From NCBI RefSeq assembly GCF_018130385.1, contig NZ_JAFCLU010000025.1:1-64000 (forward strand): DNA of 64,000 nt, written 5' to 3'. The stretch is from Bradyrhizobium sp. AUGA SZCCT0283. GTDB taxonomy: Bacteria; Pseudomonadota; Alphaproteobacteria; Rhizobiales; Xanthobacteraceae. The notes beneath the pieces are model-generated. The model had not been told where the DNA came from. It worked only from the letters and a program-made list of their open reading frames with translations, and did not search any database. Below are positions 23,330 through 33,100 of this stretch, piece by piece; position 1 is the first letter of the stretch; each line of letters begins with the position of its first letter. A program made the position numbers and the translations under genes.

Positions 23330-25318
23330 ATGGCTGGAATCCTCCTACGTTCAATGCTGTCGGTCGCGCTGGTTGTCAGCGCGTTGGCCGGCATATCAAC
23401 GTCCGCTGTGCAAGCCCAGACCGCCGGCGGCTACGGGGCGCTGCAGATTTCCTGGGAGGTGCGCAACCGCTTCCGCCTGTTCCGCGAGGAGCGGGATTTC
23501 CTGCTGCACGCCGAAAGCGGCCGCGGCCGCAGCGTGCTGGCTTCGGAACAGGCGCTCGAGCTGCAAAGTGACGGGCGCGGCTGGGCGCGCAACACCGTGA
23601 ACCGGCTCTGCATCGACCTTGCCGGCCGTGTCAGCGAGCCGTGCACCCGAGATAACGTCAAGGAAAGCTATTTGACGCCGATCGATCATCCGGTCGTGGT
23701 GCAACTGACCGGGCCCGTTCCGGTCGGCGCCACCTGCGCCTGGACATTCGACGATGGCGACGGCCCGCAAAACTCCACCTTCGACTGTGCCGAGCCGATC
23801 AATCTCAGGGTCCGCTATGGCCGCACCACGGTGGCCACCGTCGACATGTCCAGTTCGGAGGGCAGTCAGCGCGTTTTCACCGAGATCGCAGTGCGCGACA
23901 TCTTCATCGCCGGCCTCGGCGACAGTGTCGCTTCCGGCGAGGGAAATCCGGACCGGCCGATTGCGCTGGCCGATGAAGGCTTTTGCTTCCGCTCCTATCT
24001 CGGAACGGCAGCCGCGCAATATTATCGGCCGAGCCGCGCGGGCTACAAGGGCGGACGCGCCTGCGAGGCGCCCGATACGCTGGCGGTCTGGCAGCGGCAG
24101 AGCGCGCTCTGGTTCAATCCTGCCTGCCACCGTTCGCTCTACAGCTATCAGACCCGGACCGCGCTGGCGCTCGCCGTGCAATATCCGCACATCGCGGTGA
24201 CCTATTTGCCGCTGGCCTGCACCGGCGCCACCATCGCCGACGGGCTGTTCGGCTCGCAGCGCGCCCGCGACTGCCTGCCGTCGAAATCGGGCAGTGCGTG
24301 CCAGGGCACGGTCAACGGGCAACTGGCCGAACTGCGCGAAGCCGTCACCGCCGCGAAACGCCGGCAGCCGGAACGCAAGCTCGACCTGGTGCTGCTGTCG
24401 GTCGGGGCCAACGACATCTATTTCTCCGGCCTCGTCGCCGACGTGATCGTGGATACGGCGACCGAACGCGTCCTGTTTCGGCGCAGCGGCGTGATGGCCT
24501 CCGTGGACGACGCACGCAGTGCGATGACGCGCGACCTGCCGCAGGGATTTGCAAAACTGCGCGAGGCGCTGAAGCCGCTGGTCGGTGGCGACCTGTCGCG
24601 GGTGGTCTACACCTCCTACGCCAATCCGACGCTGGCGAATGGCGGCGCGCCCTGCCCCGGCGGACGCGCCGGCTTCGACATTCATCCCTCCTTCAACGCC
24701 CAGCCGCAGCGGCTCGCGGCCGTGTCGAACTTCGTCGAAAGCGAATTCCTGCCGCAGTTGAGAGGACTGGCGCTCTGCGAGGGCGGCATCCTGTGCCGCA
24801 ATCCGCGCACCGACCGCATGACCTTCGTCGATGGTCATCAGGCGAGCTTTGCCGGCCACGGCTTCTGCGCGCGCGCCGAAAGCGACCCTGAATTCGACCG
24901 GCAGTGCTTCTCGGCGACCGGCGACAGCTTCGATGCCGATATCGTCACGGCCGCCAGCCAGCCGATGCTGTGCGGCCGCAGCGCCGGCGAATATCGCGCC
25001 TATCTGCCGCGTGCGCGCTGGATCCGCGATGCCAATGACAGCTACTTCGCGGCGATGACCTACCCGCAAGGCCTGCCGACATCGCAGCAGCCGGCCGACA
25101 TCCATGACGCAACCTGGGGCGTGCTGTCGGCGGTCTATGGCGGCGCGGTGCATCCGAGCGCCGAAGGCCACGCCGCGATGGCGGATGCCGCCGTGCCGGC
25201 CGCAGCCGCCGTGCTGCAGCTCGATGCGGCGGTGCCTGAAGTCACGTCGCAGCCGGTGCCGCCGATACCGGCTTCGCCGGACGTGCCGCGGCCACCGGGC
25301 AGAACCGGATTGAACTAG
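23330..25318 (+). CDS. Secreted SGNH/GDSL-type hydrolase
   Basis: Predicted 662-residue exported esterase/lipase-like protein. A signal peptide (about residues 1-30, ending VQAQ) precedes a beta-rich N-terminal domain (about 35-185). The SGNH domain follows: block I GLGDSVASGEGNP (Ser about residue 199), block III VGANDIYFS (about 356) and block V HPSAEGHAAMA (about 607). Numerous cysteines fit an extracytoplasmic protein. The ~400-residue SGNH part is longer than typical 200-residue esterases, with insertions between blocks. It ends in a Pro-rich tail. Substrate unknown. Confidence 0.82.
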   Translation: MAGILLRSMLSVALVVSALAGISTSAVQAQTAGGYGALQISWEVRNRFRLFREERDFLLHAESGRGRSVLASEQALELQSDGRGWARNTVNRLCIDLAGRVSEPCTRDNVKESYLTPIDHPVVVQLTGPVPVGATCAWTFDDGDGPQNSTFDCAEPINLRVRYGRTTVATVDMSSSEGSQRVFTEIAVRDIFIAGLGDSVASGEGNPDRPIALADEGFCFRSYLGTAAAQYYRPSRAGYKGGRACEAPDTLAVWQRQSALWFNPACHRSLYSYQTRTALALAVQYPHIAVTYLPLACTGATIADGLFGSQRARDCLPSKSGSACQGTVNGQLAELREAVTAAKRRQPERKLDLVLLSVGANDIYFSGLVADVIVDTATERVLFRRSGVMASVDDARSAMTRDLPQGFAKLREALKPLVGGDLSRVVYTSYANPTLANGGAPCPGGRAGFDIHPSFNAQPQRLAAVSNFVESEFLPQLRGLALCEGGILCRNPRTDRMTFVDGHQASFAGHGFCARAESDPEFDRQCFSATGDSFDADIVTAASQPMLCGRSAGEYRAYLPRARWIRDANDSYFAAMTYPQGLPTSQQPADIHDATWGVLSAVYGGAVHPSAEGHAAMADAAVPAAAAVLQLDAAVPEVTSQPVPPIPASPDVPRPPGRTGLN

Positions 25319-25461
25319 CGCAGGATCAAGCTGGGCCGTGACGACGGACCATCTCGTGCCCGGACGCAAGCGGCGTAAGGGCTACGAGCCCGAAGCCCAT
25401 GCTACTTTGCATGGGGTTGTTTTCGCGATTTTGTGTCTGGGCCTTGGACTCCAACCCATCC

Positions 25462-26070
25462 CTAGCGCGCAGGTGCGGGAACTGGTGCCGGCGCAGTGGT
25501 CTTCTTGGCCGCTGCGGGGGCCTTTGCCGGACCGGCGGGCGGCTTCATCGTTGCGGCCTGCGCCGGCAGATATTTCGCGATGATCGCGGGATCGACCTGC
25601 GCCAACTCCGTATCCGGCAGACGGGTCCAGACCTCATCCTTGCCAAATAGCGAGATGCCGAGATAGCCGCGCATCGTCAGCGTCTGCCCATCCGGGCTCA
25701 GCGTCATCTTGGCCTTGTAGATCTTGCCGTCGCGCGGATCGAGCACGTTGCCGTTCTCGTATTTCAATCCGTCGCGCTTCATGTCCCGGATGAACGAGAG
25801 CCCAAGCCAGGGCGCGTCCTTCCGATCGTCGGTGCATTTCGAGCAGACTGGATTGGGAGGATCGCCGGGCTCGGAAAACAGCTTGGCGAACGCGCCTTCG
25901 AAGAGGCCGTTGCGATCGACCACCAGAAACCATCCGACCGGCTTGCCCTTCTCGACCTTCTGCCACAGGCCGGCCGCAGACGGTTCCGCCGGCTGCGCGG
26001 CGAGCTCACCGGCAAACGCGAGCCCCATCACGATCGGGAGTACCAGTTGGAATCCGGCCAGCTTGCGCAT
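25462..26070 (-). CDS. Exported DUF2147 protein
   Basis: Predicted 202-residue protein with a signal peptide (about residues 1-25, MRKLAGFQLVLPIVMGLAFA). The DUF2147 domain begins SAAGLWQKVEKGKPVGWF and includes FIRDMKRDGLKYENGNVLDP and GKIYKAKMTLSPDG. The final ~45 residues are an Ala/Pro/Lys-rich tail. Two earlier in-frame starts exist (26079 GTG, 26076 ATG), but only the ATG at 26070 is well spaced from the AGG. DUF2147 proteins are periplasmic and of unknown activity. Confidence 0.82.
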   Translation of the reverse strand: MRKLAGFQLVLPIVMGLAFAGELAAQPAEPSAAGLWQKVEKGKPVGWFLVVDRNGLFEGAFAKLFSEPGDPPNPVCSKCTDDRKDAPWLGLSFIRDMKRDGLKYENGNVLDPRDGKIYKAKMTLSPDGQTLTMRGYLGISLFGKDEVWTRLPDTELAQVDPAIIAKYLPAQAATMKPPAGPAKAPAAAKKTTAPAPVPAPAR

Positions 26071-26195
26071 CGTCATCACCTGATCAATCCACTAAATGAA
26101 TGGCCGCAGACTAAGGCCATTTCGCGGACGGTTCCAGTGACGATCGCCGCGCGCGCCCGGTAAAGCACCGCGAGCCCAACTGCATTTTTTGGGAA

Positions 26196-27224
26196 TCAGT
26201 TGACCCCGAGCTTCTTCTGCAGGCTCGACGACGAGGTGGTGTACTGGAACACCAGCCGCTTGTCCGGATAGACGTAGCGGTGCGCCTTCTGCGCCATCAG
26301 CGCGCCTTCGTGGAATCCGGACAGGATCAACTTGAGCTTGCCGGGATAGGTGTTGATGTCGCCGATCGCGAAGATGCCGGGAATATTGGTCTCGAACGCC
26401 GCGGTGTCGACCGGAACCAGATTGTTCTCGAGTGCGACGCCCCAGTTCGCCACCGGGCCGAGCTTCATGGTCAGCCCGAAGAAAGGCAGCATCGTATCGC
26501 ACTCGACCTTCGAGACCGCGTTGTCGTTGCCTTTCATCATCGCCGCGGAAAGCTTGCCGCCTTCGCCTTCCAGCGAAGTGACCTGACCGATCTTCAGATC
26601 CATTTTTCCGCCAGCCACCAGCGCGCGCATCTGCTCGACGCTGTGCGGCGCGGCGCGGAAATCGTCACGCCGGTGCAGCAGCGTCACGCGCTTCGCAATC
26701 GGATGAAGGTTGAGCGTCCAGTCGAGCGCGGAATCGCCGCCGCCGACGATCAGGATGTTCTTGTCGCGGAACTGCTCCATCTTGCGCACGGCGTAGAACA
26801 CCGAGGTGCCTTCATAGGCCTCGATGCCCGGCACCGGCGGGCGCTTCGGCTGGAACGAACCGCCGCCCGCGGATATCACCACCACCTTGCACTCGAACAC
26901 CTGCCCCGCATCGGTCGTCACGCGAAAGCCGGGATCGCCGATCTTCTCGATCGTCTCCACCATCTCGTTGAGATGGAAGGTCGGATGAAACGGCTTGATC
27001 TGTTCAAGCAGCGCGTCCGTCAGGCCCTGGCCGGTGACGAAGGGAATGCCGGGAATGTCGTAGATCGGTTTTTCCGGATAGAGTTCGGCGCACTGGCCGC
27101 CGATCTTGTCGAGGATGTCGACCACATGCGCCTTCATGTCCAGCAGGCCCAGTTCGAAGACGGCAAACAGGCCGCACGGACCCGCGCCAATAATCAGCAC
27201 ATCGGTTTTGATCGCTTCGCTCAT
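26196..27224 (-). CDS. Ferredoxin-NADP(+) reductase, thioredoxin-reductase type
   Basis: Predicted 342-residue flavoenzyme that moves electrons between NADP(H) and ferredoxin. The FAD motif GAGPCGLFA is at about residues 13-21 and the NADP motif GGGDSALDW near 163. The redox-active CxxC of true thioredoxin reductases is missing at the expected site. The C-terminal SSSSLQKKLGVN, which covers the flavin in this FNR family (as in Rhodopseudomonas palustris and Bacillus YumC), is present. A [2Fe-2S] ferredoxin gene lies about 1.7 kb away at 28961. Confidence 0.9.
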   Translation of the reverse strand: MSEAIKTDVLIIGAGPCGLFAVFELGLLDMKAHVVDILDKIGGQCAELYPEKPIYDIPGIPFVTGQGLTDALLEQIKPFHPTFHLNEMVETIEKIGDPGFRVTTDAGQVFECKVVVISAGGGSFQPKRPPVPGIEAYEGTSVFYAVRKMEQFRDKNILIVGGGDSALDWTLNLHPIAKRVTLLHRRDDFRAAPHSVEQMRALVAGGKMDLKIGQVTSLEGEGGKLSAAMMKGNDNAVSKVECDTMLPFFGLTMKLGPVANWGVALENNLVPVDTAAFETNIPGIFAIGDINTYPGKLKLILSGFHEGALMAQKAHRYVYPDKRLVFQYTTSSSSLQKKLGVN

Positions 27225-27383
27225 ATCAGCTTCTTTTCGGTTGAACCTGGCGGGAAGGCCGCATCTGTCTAGCTAACCCGGGGCTAACAGGAAAGCCATA
27301 ATATGGCGTTCGTGACGGTGGCAACCCCTTGCCGTCATTCGACAAGTGGGCTGTAAGGGAACGAGATTTTCGGAGATGGCCCC

Positions 27384-27839
27384 GTGAACGCCCCCTTGCG
27401 TCCCGACGCGACCCCGCGCCTGGAGGATTTTCCCTATCGCTTGTCGGACAATGTGAGATTTGCCGACCTCGATCCCAATCAGCACGTCAACAACGCGGTT
27501 TACGCCACCTATTTCGAAACCGGCCGCGTCACGCTGATGAAGAACCGCAGCTACGGGCTGATGCCGGACGGCGTCACCTGGATCATGGTCCGGCTCGACA
27601 TGCATTTCCGCGCCGAATTGCGCTGGCCTGGTACGATCGAAATGGGACTTGGCGTCGTCAAGTTCGGCCGGACTTCCGTCACCTTTGATCAGGTGGTGTT
27701 CTCCGAGGGCAAATGCGTAGCTTCAGCGCAATCGGTGTCGGTGCTGCTCGACGAAGCCACACGGAAGCCGACGCCATTGACGCCGGATATCCTGGCGAAT
27801 TTTCAGCGCTGGATTCGCCGCGGAACAAGGCCGGCATGA
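27384..27839 (+). CDS. Acyl-CoA thioesterase, 4HBT hotdog family
   Basis: Predicted 151-residue hotdog-fold thioesterase. VRFADLDPNQHVNNAVYATYF near residues 25-45 holds the catalytic aspartate and the HVNN turn of the 4-hydroxybenzoyl-CoA/YbgC-type family, and MHFRAELRWPG matches the central strand. The start is GTG with GGAG upstream. Its TGA overlaps the ATG of the next gene (ATGA), so the two are coupled. The natural acyl substrate is unknown. Confidence 0.85.
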   Translation: MNAPLRPDATPRLEDFPYRLSDNVRFADLDPNQHVNNAVYATYFETGRVTLMKNRSYGLMPDGVTWIMVRLDMHFRAELRWPGTIEMGLGVVKFGRTSVTFDQVVFSEGKCVASAQSVSVLLDEATRKPTPLTPDILANFQRWIRRGTRPA

Positions 27840-28945
27840 CGCGCGCGGCGATGCTGGCGGCACTAATCGTCTGCATCGCGATGCAGCCTGCCGCGGCCGA
27901 GCCGTTCTATCGCGAGGACCTGCGTATTCCGATGGAGGCCGCGGGCCCGCGCGGACTTGAAGCGATGCTGTTGCGGCCGTCAGGCACGCGCCGCTACCCA
28001 CTCGCCTTGATCAGCCACGGCACCCCGCGCGAAGGGTCGGCGCGGGCGCCGATGTCGCCGTATGGATCCTACCGGCAAGCCCTCGAATTCGCCCGGCGCG
28101 GCTTTGCGGCACTGGTGTTCATGCGCAGAGGCTACGGCGATTCCGGCGGCCAATATGCCGAGAGCAGCGGCCCGTGCGGCAGGCGCGAATATTTGCCTGC
28201 GGCATGGCAGTCGGCCAGCGATCTGCGTGCGGCGATCGAAGCCATGCGTAGCCGGATCGACGTTTCGACCAATGGCATGATCGCGGTCGGCGTCTCCGCC
28301 GGTGGCTTCGCGACGTTGGCGCTGACCGCCAATGCGCCGCCGGGGCTCGCCGCAGCGATCAACTTCGCCGGTGGCCGCGGTTCGCGCGCCGACAATGACG
28401 TCTGCGACGAGGACGCGCTGGTTCGCGCCTACGCCACGCTCGGCAGGACGTCGCGGATTCCGACGTTGTGGATCTATGCGCAGAACGACAAGTTCTTCGG
28501 GCCCGAACTGGTGCGCCGAATGCACACAGCCTTTACCGGCGCCGGCGGGCTAGCCCAATTCGTCGATTTCCCACCCCATGGCGAGGACGGCCATTTGCTG
28601 TTTTCGCGCGCAATACCGCTCTGGACGCCCGCGGTGGATGGCTTCCTGCGCGATCAAAATCTGGGAACGCGCGATATCGCCGCGATGCCGGCGCCATCAC
28701 CGATGTCGCCACCGCCGCAATTGCGCAACAAGGGGCGCGCGGGATTTGCCGATTATCTCTCCGCGAGCCCGCACCGGGCCTTTGCCGTCTCGCCAAAGGG
28801 CGCTTTCGCTTTCCGCGGCGGGCGCCGGTCGACGCGTGAAGCAGCGGAGGCTGCGCTCGCCGCCTGCGCGGAGTACGCCCCCGATTGCGCGCTATATGCG
28901 GTCGACGACCATCTCGCCGACACGGCCAACGCCGGATCGCGCTGA
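27836..28945 (+). CDS. Exported alpha/beta hydrolase
   Basis: Predicted 369-residue secreted hydrolase of the dienelactone hydrolase/prolyl peptidase-like branch. The signal peptide covers about residues 1-22. ISHG (59-62) gives the oxyanion region, Ser154 in VGVSAGGFA is the nucleophile, Asp218 in AQNDKF and His252 in EDGHLLF complete the triad. The last ~80 residues form a separate segment with NKGRAGFADYLSASPHRAFA, which recalls small domains found at the end of related hydrolases. The start overlaps the thioesterase stop by four bases, indicating one operon. Substrate unknown. Confidence 0.82.
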   Translation: MTRAAMLAALIVCIAMQPAAAEPFYREDLRIPMEAAGPRGLEAMLLRPSGTRRYPLALISHGTPREGSARAPMSPYGSYRQALEFARRGFAALVFMRRGYGDSGGQYAESSGPCGRREYLPAAWQSASDLRAAIEAMRSRIDVSTNGMIAVGVSAGGFATLALTANAPPGLAAAINFAGGRGSRADNDVCDEDALVRAYATLGRTSRIPTLWIYAQNDKFFGPELVRRMHTAFTGAGGLAQFVDFPPHGEDGHLLFSRAIPLWTPAVDGFLRDQNLGTRDIAAMPAPSPMSPPPQLRNKGRAGFADYLSASPHRAFAVSPKGAFAFRGGRRSTREAAEAALAACAEYAPDCALYAVDDHLADTANAGSR

Positions 28946-28960
28946 CTGTTTTTCCGAACT

Positions 28961-29281
28961 TCAGGCCTGCCGTTCCGGCGTCGACACCACGAGGCCGTCG
29001 AGCTCGTCGCTCACCTTGATCTGGCACGACAGGCGCGAGTTCGGCCGCACGTCGAAACCGAAATCCAGCATGTCTTCTTCCATCGGGGTCGGAGCGCCGA
29101 CCTTCTCGCGCCAGGCTTCGTCGACATAGACGTGGCAGGTCGCGCAGGCGCAGGCGCCGCCGCATTCGGCTTCGATGCCGGGAATGGCGTTGCGGATCGC
29201 GGCTTCCATCACGGTCGCGCCGTTCTCGACTTCAATGGTTCGTTTTTCGCCGGTATGGTCGACAAAGTGGATTTTGGCCAT
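28961..29281 (-). CDS. [2Fe-2S] ferredoxin, adrenodoxin type
   Basis: Predicted 106-residue electron carrier. Cluster ligands are Cys40, Cys46, Cys49 and Cys86, spaced C-x5-C-x2-C-x36-C, as in vertebrate-type/adrenodoxin-like ferredoxins that serve P450s and other monooxygenases. The conserved GIEAECGGACACATCHVY is present. The ATG at 29281 gives the typical start MAKIHFVDHTG; the longer frame to 29557 is spurious. It converges with the hydrolase gene (15 bases apart). The FNR encoded at 26196 is a plausible reductase partner, but no P450 gene lies in the window. Confidence 0.92.
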   Translation of the reverse strand: MAKIHFVDHTGEKRTIEVENGATVMEAAIRNAIPGIEAECGGACACATCHVYVDEAWREKVGAPTPMEEDMLDFGFDVRPNSRLSCQIKVSDELDGLVVSTPERQA

Positions 29282-29420
29282 GATCGCTCGTGCTGCCGGA
29301 ATAGGTGAGGAAGGTCCCGGCAGTCCTATAACGGGTCGATCCGCACAGCGCCAGCGGTCGGGACGAAAACCTTGAGGCCGCAATCTACCGGGATTTTGGC
29401 CGATACGGACCGCTTTCCGC

Positions 29421-29798
29421 TCAGGAACGGCGCAGAACCGCCACGATCGCCGCCCGCGCCTGCGCAACCGCCTCGCCGAGTTCGGCGAGCGCAGCGGACG
29501 CATCGAAGCCTCTGGCGATGGCCGCCTCCAGCCGGTCTGCGGCATCAGCGACGGCAAAGGCGCCGATCGCGCGGGCCGAGCCCTTGAGCGTGTGCGCCAG
29601 CGCGCTGGAATCTGCAGGTATGGTAGCGAGCGCGTGCACGAGGCTTGCCGACTGGGCCAAGAACATCGTCAACACCTCCTGCTCGATCGCGGCATCGCCG
29701 AGCGTCATGCGTTGGAGGTGCTCGAAATCGATCGGCCCGTCGCCGGGAGCCAGCGGTGGCGATGGCATCCATTCTATCCGTTCGAGATGAAGCGGCAT
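29421..29798 (-). CDS. Hpt-domain phosphotransfer protein
   Basis: Predicted 125-residue single-domain histidine phosphotransfer protein. The phosphorylated histidine is His69 in the motif AHTLKGSARAIGA. The surrounding helices (about residues 23-120) have the length of one Hpt bundle. No kinase or receiver gene adjoins it, so it must work with partners encoded elsewhere. It is divergent from the giant coiled-coil gene and shares with it a region containing several TTAA motifs. Confidence 0.87.
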   Translation of the reverse strand: MPLHLERIEWMPSPPLAPGDGPIDFEHLQRMTLGDAAIEQEVLTMFLAQSASLVHALATIPADSSALAHTLKGSARAIGAFAVADAADRLEAAIARGFDASAALAELGEAVAQARAAIVAVLRRS

Positions 29799-30189
29799 GG
29801 CCTAAGTCCGGGATCGCCCGACCGCACTGATTCTTCCTGGAGGGGCTTGTTCGCCAGCCAATCACGACAGCAGTTAACGGAACGTTCTCAGAATTCGCCG
29901 CAACTTCGCCTTGTTTTTGCCGATAATCCGCCCCGATCGACGATCCGGTTCCAGAAATTTGTGTATCCTTAAGGCCTTAAGGAACAAAGCTGTTAACGAT
30001 GATTAAGAATGTCTTAATCGCGGCCATTTCATTCGTATCGCTCAACCAATAGGATGTTTGCGGACGTATGCGGACCAGCTGCCGGCGGGCACGCTTGCGG
30101 TCCGCGGGGGGTTTATGAATCCGGCTTCGAGCTTGCGGGTTTTTGCAAGAACGGCGGGACGCGTAAAGTTAAGAGGGCTCGGACTGAAC
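29799..30189. other. Divergent intergenic region between hpt and the GPR-like gene
   Basis: No gene is seen in these 391 bases. It contains six TTAA motifs, including a full CtrA-type box, and CTTAAGGCCTTAAG at 29968-29981. Upstream in-frame starts of the large gene (TTG 30058, ATG 30115) are also here but look less likely than 30190. Confidence 0.5.
30003..30017 (+). promoter_or_regulatory. CtrA-type box upstream of the GPR-like gene
   Basis: TTAAGAATGTCTTAA is an exact TTAA-N7-TTAA match, 173 bases before the chosen ATG. Another TTAAC lies six bases upstream at 29993. CtrA binding is inferred from the consensus only. Confidence 0.5.
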
Positions 30190-33100
30190 ATGGCGAACAA
30201 TCCCAAGAAGGTCAAAGATCCCACTGAAGTCGCGCTCTCCGCCATTCAGGAAGCGCTCAACATCAGCGATACGGCCGTCGACACCAACCGAAATTCGCTC
30301 GGCAACGAACTCGCCCCTCCGACCGGTCCGTCGGCCCCGCCACCCTATTCCGATATGTCTTTTGACACGCGCGGAAGCGCCGAGCGGCCGGCGTTCGATC
30401 CGATCGAGGAGCCGCGCAGCCCGCGTCGCGCCGCCAATGACGATCGCGAAACCATCGGACAGATTCTGCAGGCGATCCAGAAGGGCAGCCCTGCGCGCAG
30501 CGTCTACACGCTTGCCTCCGTGTTTGGCGGCGTCTGGGTGATCGGTTGCGGCCTGCTGACCGTCAGCTTCCTGCCCGCGCTGCAGGCGGCGATCGGACAA
30601 AGCGGCGGCGTGCTGGTGCTCGCCGGCCTTGCGGCACTGTTCTTCGCGCCGGTGCTGTTGTTCTATTTCCTCGCCAGCCTCGCCTGGCGCGGCCAGGAAA
30701 TGCGGATGATCGCGCAGTCGATGGCGCAGGTCGCGATCCGCTTCTCCGAGCCCGAGGGCGCCGCCGCCGATTCGATGGTGACCGTAGGGCAAGCGATTCG
30801 CCGCGAAGTCGCCGCGATGGGCGACGGCGTCGAGCGCGCGATCGCGCGTGCCGGCGAACTGGAAACGCTCGTCGCCAATGAAGTCGCAGCACTCGAGCGC
30901 GCTTATTCCGACAACGAGGTGCGGATTCGCGCGCTGCTGCAGGACATCGCCCATCAGCGCGACAATCTGGTCGGCCAGGCCGAGCAGGTTCGCAGCGCCA
31001 TTTCCGGCGTCCAGATCGATCTGCGCCACGACATCGCGCTGATCTCGGACGCGATCGCCTCGCGCGTCGACGAGGTCGCCAAAAGCATCACCGGCGCGCT
31101 GGAAGAGCGCGGCCAGCACATCACCAGCGCCCTGAGCCATGCCGGCGACAACATGATCCTCGCGCTCGGCGAGCGCGGCGGCGACCTGCTCGACCGCCTG
31201 GAAGAAGCCAGCGCCGAGACCACGCGCGCCGTGCTTGACGCCTCCGAGCGGCTGACCACCAGCCTCAACTTCAAGACCGGCCACGTCCACGACGAGTTCG
31301 TCGACCTCGCCGATCGCGTCCACGAGATGCTGAACGAACGTATCGACCGCATCACCGGCGAATTCGAGCAGCGTTCCTCGACCATCGTCGACGGCATCTC
31401 CGACCGCACCGAGCAGGTCCACGACTCCCTGAAGAATTCCTCGGACTCGCTGTTGCTCGAACTCGAGCTGCGCTCGGGCGATCTCGTCAACAAGATCGAC
31501 GAAGCCGGCAACCGCCTCGCTAGCCGTATCCTCACCTCCGGCGACAAGGCCAGCGACGCACTGGACGTGACCGTGAATACGCTGGTCGCCAAGGTGATCA
31601 GCCAGACCGAAAACGCACACGACAGTCTCGCGCTGCAGATGAGCGCCTTCGATGAACTGGTGAAGAACCAGGGCGGCGAGCTTGCGGAAAAGTTCGCCCG
31701 CGACAGCGGCACGCTTGGCGCGCTGATCACACGCCACATCTCGGAGTTCGATCGCACCGTCAAGACCTTCGGCGGCGAGATCGTCGAGCGAATGGGCCAG
31801 CGCACCCAGGAGATCAGCGACAGCCTGAAGAATTATGTCGACACTTTCGACACCCGCCTGGTCGCGAACAGCGGCGAGATCACCGCTTCGCTCGATCAGC
31901 GCCTGCTGCAGTTCGAAACCACGCTCGGCACCCGCGTCAGCCACCTCGACACCTCGCTCGACAGCAAGATCAAGTCGTTCGACGAAACCATCGACGGCCG
32001 GTTGAAATCGCTGGAAACGACCTTCGATACCCGCGCCAAATCGGTCACCGAAACCATCGATGGCCGCCTCGGCACGCTGGCGGGCTCGCTGACTGACGGC
32101 GCAGCGCAGGCGATCCAGTCGATCGACCAGCGACTCACCCTCCTCACGTCCTCGCTGACCGAGGGCACCGCGCAGGCGATCGCGGCGGTCGACCATCGTA
32201 TTACCAACGTCACCGAAACCATCGACGGCCGCAGCGCCCATTTGACCGACACCATCCAGGCGCGGTTCCAGGAAATTCACCAGGGCATCGAGACCCGGGT
32301 CGGCTCCATCGCCAGCGATATCGACACCCGCGTGGCGCAATTCGAGGATCTGCTCGGTTCGCGCATCGAGGCGGTGGCAGGCCGGATCGAAAGCAGCGGC
32401 CGCCAGGCCAGCGAAGACCTGATGTCGCGCGCCGAGATGCTGTCCTCCGGCATCAAGTCTCATGTCGAGGACGCCGAGCGTTCGCTGACCAATCTCGTCG
32501 TCAACACCGCAGAGACCATCCAGACCGGCGCGCGCACCGCGCAGCAGGCGCTGCTGACGGTTTCCTCCGACGTCGGCGCACAGCTCAAACTGACCTCGGC
32601 CGAGGTCGAAGCCGCCCTCGCCGCGGTCGGCACCGGCGCGGCAAACTCGATCGTGACCAGCGCGCAGGAAGCCCAGACCACGCTGGTGTCGGCCTCCTCC
32701 GAGGCAGCCTCGCAGATCAAATCTCTGGCCGCCGACGTCGAGCGCACGCTCTCGGCCGCAGGCGACGCCACGGCTGCCTCCGTCCTGTCAGGGGCGCGCG
32801 AGGCCCAGACCACGCTGGTGACCGCATCCGCAGACGCGGCAAACCACGTCAAGTCGCTTGCCGCCGATGTCGAGCGTTCGCTGTCGATCGCCGGCACTGC
32901 AACCGCCGAGGCGGTCACCGCGGGTGCCCGCGAAGCACAGAGCACGCTGGTCGCCGCCTCCAGCGAGGCCGCCACCCAGGTCAAGTCGCTCGCCGCCGAC
33001 GTGCAGCGTTCGCTCTCGATCGCCGGAACGGCGACCGCCGAGGCGATCACGGCAGGCGCCCGCGAGGCCCAGAGCACCCTCATGAACGCGTCCGCCGACG

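Noticed and set aside
23396..25369. 657-residue minus-strand open frame
   Set aside because: Fully antisense to the SGNH hydrolase, which has signal peptide and all catalytic blocks.
30169..32463. 764-residue minus-strand open frame inside the GPR-like gene
   Set aside because: It is antisense to the repetitive coiled-coil gene. High GC and regular codon use leave the opposite frame open; composition is Asp/Gly/Val/Leu-rich without any family motif.
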